From positions 1 through 7,060 of the forward strand of contig JAAZKL010000055.1 in assembly GCA_012799845.1 (NCBI GenBank): a stretch of DNA of 7,060 nt, given 5' to 3'. The notes below the pieces were generated by a model. It saw only the letters and a list, made by a program, of their open reading frames with translations. It was not told the origin of the DNA and ran no database searches. The stretch is from Clostridiaceae bacterium. GTDB lineage: Bacteria > Bacillota > Clostridia > Acetivibrionales > DTU013. How positions within the stretch are numbered: the first letter of the stretch is position 1; the number at the start of each line of letters is the position of its first letter. Positions 1 to 5,813 of this stretch are shown piece after piece. The position numbers and the translations under genes were made by a program.

Positions 1-1896
1 GAACACGGGCAGAAGATACAGCGCAAGGCCGAAGAAAAGGGCGTGACGCCCAAGCAGTATGTGGATGAAATTGTCGCCGGCATAAGAGAACTCTGGAAAC
101 TTATGAAGATCACCAATGACAGGTTCATAAGGACGACCGACAGGGAGCATGAGGTCACTGTCCAGAAGATATTCAAAAAACTTTATGACCAGGGAGACAT
201 ATACAAAAGCGAATATGAAGGCTGGTACTGTACGCCATGCGAATCCTTCTGGACCGAAACCCAGCTAAAGGACGGCAAGTGCCCCGACTGCGGCAGGGAA
301 GTGGAGCTTACCAAGGAAGAGAGCTATTTCTTCAGGCTGTCCAAATACCAGGACAGGCTGATCAAACATATTGAAGAAAATCCTGAGTTCATCCAGCCCG
401 TTTCGAGGCAGAACGAGATGCTGAACAACTTCCTGAGGCCGGGTCTGGAGGATCTCTGCGTGTCGAGGACTACGTTCAACTGGGGCATCCCCGTGTCATT
501 CGACGAGAAGCATGTGGTTTACGTATGGATCGACGCGCTGTCAAACTACGTAACAGCGCTGGGGTACCTCTCGGACGACGATTCTGCTTACCGCAGGTAC
601 TGGCCGGCGGATGTCCACCTGGTCGGCAAGGAGATAGTCAGGTTCCATACGATCATCTGGCCTGCGATGCTCATGGCTCTTGGCGAACCGCTGCCGAAGC
701 AGGTATTCGGCCATGGCTGGCTGCTGCTGGAGGGCGGCAAGATGTCCAAATCCGTAGGCAACGTGGTGGATCCGGTAATACTGATCAATAAATACGGGCT
801 GGACCCGATAAGGTATTTCCTCCTCAGGGAAGTGCCCTTCGGTTCGGATGGCGTATTCTCCAATGAAGCGCTGATACAGAGGATCAACTCCGACCTGGCC
901 AATGACCTGGGCAATCTTCTGAACAGGACCGTTGCCATGATCGACAAGTATTTCGGAGGCTCCATACCTGAACAGCGGGAAGAGGGAGAATTCGACAGCG
1001 ACCTCAGGGATGCCCTGGCAAAGCTGCCGCAGAAGGTAGAGGAGCTTATGGACAAATTCCAGTTCAGCACTGCGCTGGCTGAGATCTGGAAGGTTATATC
1101 AAGAACGAACAAGTATATAGACGAAACGATGCCGTGGGTGCTGGCAAAGTCCGAAGAAAGCAAACCTCGGCTTGCCGCTGTCATGTACAACCTGGCGGAG
1201 AGCCTGAGGATCGTATCCATCCTCATACAGCCCTTCATGCCCGAGACTCCGGCCAAAATGTGGGAACAGCTCGGCATACCTGGCAACACTGCAGTCACCT
1301 GGGACAGCGCGAAGCAATGGGGCGGCTATCCTGCCGTTGCTGTGGTCAAAAAGGCCGAGGCACTTTTCCCGAGGATCGATATAAAAAAGGAGCTGGAGGA
1401 GCTTGAAGCGATATCGGCAAAGGGCAGGAACGACGCAGGAAGTGGCGGTCATGCAAACGGAACGCATGGGGTCTCCGAAGACAGTTATAAAGGCGCGGAC
1501 TCCAAAAAGGCTGACAAATGCATTGCTGCCGGAGACGACAAAACCGGTAAAAGTAAGGCAGACACGGCAGGCGGTTTCATAACGATAGAAGATTTCGCCA
1601 AACTGGATCTTAGAGTTGCCAAAGTTCTCGAGGCAGAAAAAATTGAAGGGTCGGACAAGCTTCTTAAGCTGAAACTGGAGCTTGGCAGCGAGACCAGGCA
1701 GGTAGTGTCAGGCATTGCAAAGCATTACGCTCCTGAAAGCCTCATCGGCAAATCAGTTATACTGGTGGCGAACCTCAAACCGGTAAAACTGAAGGGTGTG
1801 GAGTCGCAGGGCATGATCCTGGCTGCATCGAATGACAGCGGCCTGGTGATCGCCACACTGGACGGCGCAATAGAGAGCGGTTCAAAGGTCACCTGA
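1..1896 (+). CDS. metG: Methionyl-tRNA synthetase, 5'-truncated by window edge
   Basis: Charges tRNA-Met with methionine in the cytoplasm, using ATP. The reading frame is already open at base 1 and starts with E-H-G-Q-K, the middle of the conserved DEHGQKIQ stretch, so roughly 50 N-terminal residues with the HIGH motif lie upstream; the GTG at 43 is internal. Seen in the 631 visible residues: four zinc-ligand cysteines in CxxC-x13-CxxC spacing (residues 77, 80, 94, 97); the WxDAL-type core (VYVWIDALSNY) and the HLVGKEIVRFH stretch; the KMSKS loop at residues 247-251 (bases 739-753); the helical anticodon-binding domain; a low-complexity linker (about 1417-1575); and a C-terminal OB-fold tRNA-binding domain of the Trbp111/EMAP-II type (1576-1893, with VVSGIA and NLKPVKLKG). 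The match to the B. subtilis-type enzyme is close over the whole length. The linker looks longer and more Gly/Lys/Asp-rich than in Bacillus. No frameshift is seen. Confidence 0.98.
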   Translation, partial: EHGQKIQRKAEEKGVTPKQYVDEIVAGIRELWKLMKITNDRFIRTTDREHEVTVQKIFKKLYDQGDIYKSEYEGWYCTPCESFWTETQLKDGKCPDCGREVELTKEESYFFRLSKYQDRLIKHIEENPEFIQPVSRQNEMLNNFLRPGLEDLCVSRTTFNWGIPVSFDEKHVVYVWIDALSNYVTALGYLSDDDSAYRRYWPADVHLVGKEIVRFHTIIWPAMLMALGEPLPKQVFGHGWLLLEGGKMSKSVGNVVDPVILINKYGLDPIRYFLLREVPFGSDGVFSNEALIQRINSDLANDLGNLLNRTVAMIDKYFGGSIPEQREEGEFDSDLRDALAKLPQKVEELMDKFQFSTALAEIWKVISRTNKYIDETMPWVLAKSEESKPRLAAVMYNLAESLRIVSILIQPFMPETPAKMWEQLGIPGNTAVTWDSAKQWGGYPAVAVVKKAEALFPRIDIKKELEELEAISAKGRNDAGSGGHANGTHGVSEDSYKGADSKKADKCIAAGDDKTGKSKADTAGGFITIEDFAKLDLRVAKVLEAEKIEGSDKLLKLKLELGSETRQVVSGIAKHYAPESLIGKSVILVANLKPVKLKGVESQGMILAASNDSGLVIATLDGAIESGSKVT

Positions 1897-1944
1897 AAAT
1901 GACCACGGACAGATGCTTCGAGGCTGCATGGACACCGAGGCGGA

Positions 1945-1990
1945 CAGCGGCCGCTGGAGCTGCCGGAACGCCGCTGCGCCGGCTTTGTTG
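1945..1990 (+). terminator. GC-rich palindrome and hairpin after metG, possible weak terminator
   Basis: A perfect 12-bp palindrome (CAGCGGCCGCTG, 1945-1956) is followed by a 5-bp GCCGG/CCGGC stem (1962-1966 with 1979-1983, 12-nt loop) that runs into TTTGTT. CAGCGG at 1945 can also pair with CCGCTG at 1971-1976, so several folds compete. The position 50-90 nt after the metG stop suits a terminator, but the U-tract is short and interrupted. The call is inference. Confidence 0.3.
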
Positions 1991-2016
1991 CAGTGTATGG
2001 GATAATAATATATAAT
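1988..2016 (+). promoter_or_regulatory. Candidate sigma-A promoter for tatD
   Basis: A perfect TATAAT lies at 2011-2016. TTGCAG at 1988-1993 sits 17 nt upstream and matches the -35 consensus at three of six positions. Transcription would begin near 2022, about 30 nt ahead of the tatD ATG. The surrounding AT-rich run (GATAATAATATATAATAA) raises the odds of a chance match. tatD may also be transcribed by read-through from metG. Confidence 0.4.
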
Positions 2017-2052
2017 AAACTCAAGTACCTGTGATCTGTCGCGAGGTTATAT

Positions 2053-2820
2053 ATGCTGTTTGACACACACGCACATCTGAATGACGTACAGTTTGCCGAT
2101 GATATCGATGAGGTGATATCAAGGGCAAAAGCGAACGGGGTCGGATATATACTCACAGTATCTACTGATATAGCCTCGTCTGTTGAAAATATCACATTAT
2201 CCCAGAAATACGACATTTTTTACGCAGCTGTGGGGGTACATCCGCACAATGCGGTCAATCAGAACAACAGCATCATTTCGATACTGAAGGATTTTGCATC
2301 CTATCCGAAAGTAGTAGCTATCGGGGAAACAGGTCTGGATTACTACTATGACAATTCACCGCGAGAGGTGCAGAGGCTCTGGTTTTCCAAGCAGATATCA
2401 CTTGCAAGGGAAGCCAGGCTGCCTGTTATCGTCCATGACAGGGACGCCCATGAAGACACGCTTGCCATACTGAAAAGTGAGGGAGCTAAGGACGTGGGGG
2501 GCGTTTTCCATTGCTACAGCGGCAGTGTGGAAATGGCAAGGGAGGTCTTGGATCTTGGTTTCATGATCTCGATAGCCGGGCCTGTTACATTCAAAAATGC
2601 ACGGAAGCTGCTGGATGTAGTAAAATACGTTCCCGACGACATGCTGCTGATAGAAACGGATTCTCCGTACCTGGCTCCGGAACCGAACAGGGGCAGGAGG
2701 AACGAACCGGCGTATGTAAAGCTGGTAGCTGAGAAGATAGCCAAAATCAAAGGGAAGTCCCTGGAATACATATGCGAGACTACAACATCGAATGCGAAGA
2801 GATTGTTCGGGATCCAATAA
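2053..2820 (+). CDS. tatD: TatD family metal-dependent hydrolase / deoxyribonuclease
   Basis: A cytoplasmic TIM-barrel metallohydrolase of the amidohydrolase superfamily. Characterised family members are 3'-5' exonucleases acting on single-stranded DNA or RNA and are linked to DNA repair. The 255 residues match the usual family length and carry all expected metal and active-site signatures: DTHAHL (H6, H8), GVHPH (63, 65), the metal-bridging Glu in GETGLDYY (E92), VHDRDAH (H128), FHCYSG (H153) and ETDSPYL (D203), then the P-x-RG-RNEPAYV stretch near residues 211-222. The ATG at 2053 has a modest GAGGT site at 2043-2047, 5 nt upstream, and begins exactly at the conserved family N-terminus. It follows metG by 156 nt, as in the B. 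subtilis metS-yabD arrangement, and is probably co-transcribed with the gene 21 nt downstream. The exact cellular substrate is not known from sequence. Confidence 0.97.
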   Translation: MLFDTHAHLNDVQFADDIDEVISRAKANGVGYILTVSTDIASSVENITLSQKYDIFYAAVGVHPHNAVNQNNSIISILKDFASYPKVVAIGETGLDYYYDNSPREVQRLWFSKQISLAREARLPVIVHDRDAHEDTLAILKSEGAKDVGGVFHCYSGSVEMAREVLDLGFMISIAGPVTFKNARKLLDVVKYVPDDMLLIETDSPYLAPEPNRGRRNEPAYVKLVAEKIAKIKGKSLEYICETTTSNAKRLFGIQ

Positions 2821-2841
2821 AAATCGATCTGGTGGTGTGAT

Positions 2842-3543
2842 ATGAAAAAATTTATCCTTGTAATCGTATTTGCCCTTTTGATCGCTTTGTTCATTGCATT
2901 CAACTACCTGTTGTGGGACAGGGAAAGCAAGCTGGCAGAGATAAAGAATCTCGAATCAGTCAACGCGAGCTACAGCGCCAGTGTCAGCGTGCACAAAAGG
3001 GAAATAAGCACGCTGGAGGAAGAGGTAAACAGCCTGAACAATCAAATCACGCAGCACAAAGCTGAAATAGACAGACTGCAGAAGGAAAGAGACCAGGCGA
3101 TCAGCGACAAGGTCCAGGGAGATACGGCACTAAAGGAAAAGATAGACTATATAAACATACTGAAAGAAAACGCGGATATAGAGTTTCTGGGCCAACCGGT
3201 CATTTTGTGGGCAGAGGCGCTGAACAGAGGCAGCTTTGACGAGGCATTTTCCATCGAGTATGAGGGGGTTCCCCAGAAGGAGAGGACCGTCAGCCTCAGC
3301 ACCTATGTGGAACAGATGAAATCCACCGTTGAAGAGGTCGAAATCACTGAAATAAAAGTCGACAGGCTCAGAGGTTATGGCAACGGAGATATTTATCTCA
3401 ATGTTAGTTTCAACGCAAGACTGGTGGAAGACGCCGACACATCAGTTTCCCGCTTTACCGAAGGAAAGAACGAAATGTATGTAAAGGTGATATACTCCAA
3501 AGATAAAAAGGCTTTTGTCATATCCTCTATGAACATTTACTGA
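2842..3543 (+). CDS. Membrane-anchored coiled-coil protein of unknown function
   Basis: I do not recognise this 233-residue protein. It begins MKKF, followed by a hydrophobic helix (about residues 4-24, rich in Ile, Leu, Val, Ala and Phe) that lacks an obvious signal-peptidase site, so it is likely an uncleaved anchor with the rest outside the membrane. Residues about 28-110 are charged and heptad-like (for example EISTLEEEVNSLNNQI), predicting a long coiled coil. Residues about 112-233 look like a compact alpha/beta domain: a helical part with WAEALNRGSFDEAF, then alternating strands (EVEITEIKVDRL, DIYLNVSFNARLV, EMYVKVIYS, AFVISSMNIY). This recalls NTF2-like or DUF4829-type extracytoplasmic folds, but that is only inference. 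Start: ATG at 2842 with GGTGGTG at 2831-2837. It begins 21 nt after the tatD stop, suggesting one transcript. A cell-envelope role would fit the nearby yabE. Confidence 0.87.
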   Translation: MKKFILVIVFALLIALFIAFNYLLWDRESKLAEIKNLESVNASYSASVSVHKREISTLEEEVNSLNNQITQHKAEIDRLQKERDQAISDKVQGDTALKEKIDYINILKENADIEFLGQPVILWAEALNRGSFDEAFSIEYEGVPQKERTVSLSTYVEQMKSTVEEVEITEIKVDRLRGYGNGDIYLNVSFNARLVEDADTSVSRFTEGKNEMYVKVIYSKDKKAFVISSMNIY

Positions 3544-3574
3544 ATGTTGTCCCAAGTTACATAAGAAATCCCTC

Positions 3575-3601
3575 ACACATCATTATAGGACTCATATAAT
3601 G
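3575..3601 (+). promoter_or_regulatory. Candidate sigma-K-like promoter (sigma-A -10 also possible)
   Basis: CATATAATG at 3593-3601 matches the sigma-K -10 consensus CATANNNTA except for the last base. An AC dinucleotide lies at 3575-3576, exactly 16 nt upstream, as sigma-K promoters require. CATATAAT also fits 7 of 8 positions of the sigma-E -10, but no sigma-E -35 is visible. It contains a perfect sigma-A TATAAT (3595-3600), though no good -35 lies 16-18 nt upstream. Transcription would begin near 3607, 31 nt before the start codon at 3638. The choice of sigma factor is inference. Confidence 0.45.
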
Positions 3602-3603
3602 AT
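3579..3603. repeat. 9-bp perfect inverted repeat over the -10 element
   Basis: ATCATTATA (3579-3587) and its exact reverse complement TATAATGAT (3595-3603) are separated by 7 nt. The right arm covers the -10 element, so a protein bound here would block transcription. A third copy, ATCATTATA at 3630-3638, lies between the ribosome binding site and the start codon. No T-run follows, so it is not a terminator. An operator role is inference; the AT-rich sequence makes a chance repeat possible. Confidence 0.5.
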
Positions 3604-3623
3604 ACTGAAGTGCACACAGAGGC

Positions 3624-3640
3624 GGAGGAATCATTATATG
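3624..3640 (+). promoter_or_regulatory. Ribosome binding site fixing the start at 3638
   Basis: GGAGGAA (3624-3630) lies 9 nt (core GGAGG) before the ATG at 3638. An in-frame ATG further upstream at 3599 sits inside the -10 element and has no ribosome binding site, so 3638 is the better start. Confidence 0.8.
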
Positions 3641-4360
3641 AAAGAAGATGATAAGATGAAGGATATTTCAAAAGCTGTGCCTGGCGGTACGATGCCGCAG
3701 GTCGGCGCCAAGCAGCATATGAAGGCTTCGTCCGGTACGATGCCGACCCAGGCATCTCCGAAAGTTTCGCCCGGGACATCGACTGCCCAGGCATCTCCGA
3801 AAGTTTCGCCCGGGACATCGCCTGCCCAGGCATCTCCGAAGACTGCACCCGGAACACTGCCTGCCAAAATATCTCCGAAGACTGCACCTGAAAAGACCGT
3901 CGCCGAAAAACTGCCTGAGAAGGCTGTCCCTGAGGCGTCGCCGGTGCAGACAATGCAGAACATGACGCCGATCCAGCCTGGTCCTTTCGGAGTTATGCCG
4001 ACTATGATGCACCAGGTACCGATAATATGCTGCCCCTATCTGATGAATCTGCAATGTCCTATGATCTACGGGGCAAACCTCATGGGCATGAATATGATGA
4101 GCGGTGCAATGCCTTTTGGGGCAGGACCTGTTTCAGATGACATGATGCCCTATACGGGAGGCGGTCCTGCAGCGCAGGTGACAGGCGGACCGGTGGCTGG
4201 AATACCCGACAGCACCATGTATCCGCCGGTCGGAATGCCGGACAACACCATGTATCCGCTGGCCGGATTACCGGACAACACCATGTATCAGCCGTATGGC
4301 ATGGGCGTTATGCCTTCCATGAACAATCAATACTTCGCTGCGGACAAAAAGGGTTGCTGA
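3638..4360 (+). CDS. Met/Pro-rich repeat protein, possible spore-coat-like, unknown function
   Basis: I do not recognise this 240-residue protein. It has no signal peptide. After a charged start (MKEDDKMKDISK) comes a 13-residue repeat of the form QASPKVSPGTSPA, four copies at residues 38-89 with a decayed fifth to about 100. A hydrophobic Met/Cys/Pro/Tyr segment follows (residues 127-155, with PIICCPYLMNLQCPMIYG; cysteines at 131, 132 and 140), then a Gly/Met-rich part and three 11-residue repeats of the form GMPDNTMYPLA (188-220). It ends in Cys240. Low-complexity, Met/Tyr/Pro-rich proteins with a CPY/CPM core are typical of clostridial spore-coat and exosporium proteins, and the sigma-K-like promoter agrees, but this is inference. 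It appears to be a single-gene unit lying between the tatD and yabE transcripts. Its last codons lie in a DNA tandem repeat that continues past the stop. Structured composition and a good ribosome site argue that it is real. Confidence 0.82.
   Translation: MKEDDKMKDISKAVPGGTMPQVGAKQHMKASSGTMPTQASPKVSPGTSTAQASPKVSPGTSPAQASPKTAPGTLPAKISPKTAPEKTVAEKLPEKAVPEASPVQTMQNMTPIQPGPFGVMPTMMHQVPIICCPYLMNLQCPMIYGANLMGMNMMSGAMPFGAGPVSDDMMPYTGGGPAAQVTGGPVAGIPDSTMYPPVGMPDNTMYPLAGLPDNTMYQPYGMGVMPSMNNQYFAADKKGC
3749..3904 (+). repeat. 39-bp in-frame tandem repeat, four copies
   Basis: Four successive 39-bp units encode the 13-residue QASPKxxPGTxxA motif. Copies 1 and 2 are nearly identical in DNA, while copies 3 and 4 have diverged (PKTAP in place of PKVSP), suggesting recent duplication at the 5' side of an older array. 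Confidence 0.85.
4199..4297 (+). repeat. 33-bp in-frame tandem repeat, three copies
   Basis: Three 33-bp units encode GIPDSTMYPPV, GMPDNTMYPLA and GLPDNTMYQPY, near the C-terminus of the Met/Pro-rich protein. The invariant core is G-x-P-D-x-TMY. Confidence 0.85.
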
Positions 4361-4500
4361 TTGCCCGTCGCTTCTGTACTGATCCGTGGACAGAAAGGGC
4401 TGCTGAATGCCCGTCGCTTCAGCACTGATCGCGGACAGAAGGGGCTGCTGAACTCCCGCCGTTTCTGTACTGATCCGCGGACAGATCGCGACCGTCGATT
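4340..4500 (+). repeat. 45-46-bp tandem repeat spanning the stop codon of the Met/Pro-rich gene
   Basis: Units run 4340-4385, 4386-4430 and 4431-4476, each beginning G[C/T]GGACA and carrying GGG[C/T]TGCTGA, CCCG[C/T]CG and ACTGATC. A degenerate fourth unit begins GCGGACAG at 4477, and a distant GCGGGCAG unit starts near 4523. The first unit encodes the last residues (ADKKGC) and the stop of the preceding gene, so its 3' end appears to have been duplicated outwards. Adjoining units can form hairpins, for example TTCTGT with ACAGAA around 4386. Together with the terminator and promoter below, this explains most of the 385-nt gap between genes; nothing else is recognised in 4500-4575. Confidence 0.8.
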
Positions 4501-4579
4501 ACTAACTGTTTCAACACCAACCCGCGGGCAGGACTGACTGACGATTGCCCGCCGCTTCAACTTTGCCGGCCTATACCTC

Positions 4580-4606
4580 GGAGCTGTAATAACCGCAGCT
4601 CCTTTT
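4580..4606 (+). terminator. Rho-independent terminator
   Basis: GGAGCTG (4580-4586) pairs perfectly with CAGCTCC (4596-4602) across a 9-nt loop, directly followed by TTTT (4603-4606). It closes the Met/Pro-rich gene transcript before the yabE promoter. The U-tract is short, so termination may be partial. Confidence 0.65.
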
Positions 4607-4673
4607 GCATCCTTGGTATAAATTATCAATATTATGTATATAATCCAGATTAGAGGCAGTTTATGGTAATAAT

Positions 4674-4703
4674 TTGACAAACAACCCTGGTTTGGAATAG
4701 AAT
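4674..4703 (+). promoter_or_regulatory. Sigma-A-type promoter for yabE
   Basis: A perfect TTGACA (4674-4679) is separated by 18 nt from TAGAAT (4698-4703), which differs from TATAAT at one position. The start of transcription would fall near 4709-4711, leaving a leader of about 36 nt before the TTG start at 4746. This promoter probably drives yabE and the genes downstream through rsmA, as no terminator is seen between them. Confidence 0.72.
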
Positions 4704-4731
4704 AGCTTGCAGTCTGTTAGAAATATTAAAC

Positions 4732-4748
4732 AGGAGGTTTATTGCTTG
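4732..4748 (+). promoter_or_regulatory. Ribosome binding site fixing the yabE TTG start
   Basis: AGGAGG (4732-4737) is an almost full Shine-Dalgarno match and lies 8 nt before the TTG at 4746 (11 nt before a second TTG at 4749). An in-frame TTG at 4707 lies at or before the predicted transcription start and has no such site. Confidence 0.8.
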
Positions 4749-5813
4749 TTGGCATTTGTCAAAGGTATTAAAAGGTTTTTTTCATTGAAGAGGCATCTGG
4801 TATTGCTGGTTGTTGCCGCAGCAGTGTCATCGGGCGCAGGATACGGCGTTTTTTCCTGGCTTGAGAAGGATGTCGTCATAAATGACGACGGCAGCGTCAT
4901 TGCCTGCAAGACAATGAAAAGCACCTTTGAAGAAGTGTTGGATCAATTTGGCATCGAAATCGGGGAATATGATTTCGTCAGTACCCCGCCCGATACGATG
5001 CTGCAGACTGAAGGAACCAATGAATTGTACATAAAAAGAGCTGTACCTGTATATATTACCGCTGACAACAAGAGGACCGAGGTCATGACATACAGGGATA
5101 CCGTTGAGGAAATGTTCGGGCACAGCCCTGTAAAGCCGGAAGGTAGTGACCGCATCGAGGGTGCGGGGCTGAAAGACAGGATCACAAGCGGGATGGAACT
5201 CAGGATCGTTAGAGTCTCTGAAAAATATGTGGGTGAAACTGAAAATATACCTTATGTAGTACACAGAAGACCGAACAAAAGGATGGATGAAGGAACCGAG
5301 CGCATCTACCAGCACGGACAGGAAGGATTGCTTTACAAGCAGTATAAAGTAGTCGCGGAGGATGGGAAAGAGGTTGCAAGGCACCAGGTGAATGAGACCG
5401 TGATGCGGCATCCGGTAAATATGATAGTTGAGTATGGTACGGTGCTGAATTTCAAAAATTCAAGGGGAGAAGTGGTGCGGTACAGCAAGGTCATGGATAT
5501 GAAGGCCACGGCCTATACCGCTTCACTTAAGGATACAGGTAAAGCGCCGGGCCATCCGCTGTTCGGGATAACCGCCACTGGAATGAAGGCAAGAAAGGGC
5601 GTAATTGCGGTGGACCCCAAGGTAATACCGCTGCATACAAAAATGTATGTGGAGATCCTGGACAAGAATACGCCGGATTATGGATTCTGCATAGCCGGAG
5701 ACGTGGGAAGCGCGATCAAGGGCAACAAGATCGACCTGTATTATGATTCCCAGGAGTATGTGGACCGCTTCGGCGTCAAAAAGGTCAGGGTATACATACT
5801 GAATGACCAGTAG
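4746..5813 (+). CDS. yabE: YabE-like G5 and 3D domain cell-wall protein
   Basis: A surface protein of the YabE/RpfB-like group, thought to remodel peptidoglycan. With TTG 4746 as start it has 355 residues. A basic N-terminus and a hydrophobic segment (about 17-37) form a signal or anchor. Two DUF348 modules follow (about 42-97 and 98-155), then a G5 domain (about 157-232, with NIPYVVHRRPNKRMDEGTERIYQHGQEG), a wall- or glycan-binding module. The C-terminal 3D domain (about 248-352) has the ATAYTA strand, GITATG and the three aspartates that name the fold (D290 in AVDP, D319 in AGDVG, D330 in KIDLYY); it resembles the MltA lytic transglycosylase core. No Rpf lysozyme-like domain is present. The place after tatD and before rsmA matches B. 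subtilis yabE, except that two extra genes separate it from tatD and rnmV does not follow it. A strong promoter lies directly upstream. Enzymatic activity is inferred from the family. Confidence 0.93.
   Translation: MLAFVKGIKRFFSLKRHLVLLVVAAAVSSGAGYGVFSWLEKDVVINDDGSVIACKTMKSTFEEVLDQFGIEIGEYDFVSTPPDTMLQTEGTNELYIKRAVPVYITADNKRTEVMTYRDTVEEMFGHSPVKPEGSDRIEGAGLKDRITSGMELRIVRVSEKYVGETENIPYVVHRRPNKRMDEGTERIYQHGQEGLLYKQYKVVAEDGKEVARHQVNETVMRHPVNMIVEYGTVLNFKNSRGEVVRYSKVMDMKATAYTASLKDTGKAPGHPLFGITATGMKARKGVIAVDPKVIPLHTKMYVEILDKNTPDYGFCIAGDVGSAIKGNKIDLYYDSQEYVDRFGVKKVRVYILNDQ

Noticed and set aside
588..1298. Long minus-strand open frame inside metG
   Set aside because: It is antisense to highly conserved MetRS coding sequence, has no known domain, and arises from the codon use of the real gene.
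1899..2015. Short ATG frame of about 38 codons after metG
   Set aside because: No ribosome binding site, composition like the GC-rich hairpin spacer and no recognisable motif.
4340..4476. CRISPR array
   Set aside because: The 45-46-bp units are contiguous without variable spacers, diverge among themselves, and no cas gene is present.
4613..4644. Second promoter-like pair upstream of yabE (TTGGTA and TATAAT)
   Set aside because: The spacer is 20 nt and the -35 is weak; the TTGACA/TAGAAT pair downstream is much better.
4327..4680. 117-codon open frame on the minus strand across the 45-46-bp repeats
   Set aside because: It stays open because the repeat lacks stops in that frame, has no recognisable product, and runs through the terminator and promoter region of the + strand genes.
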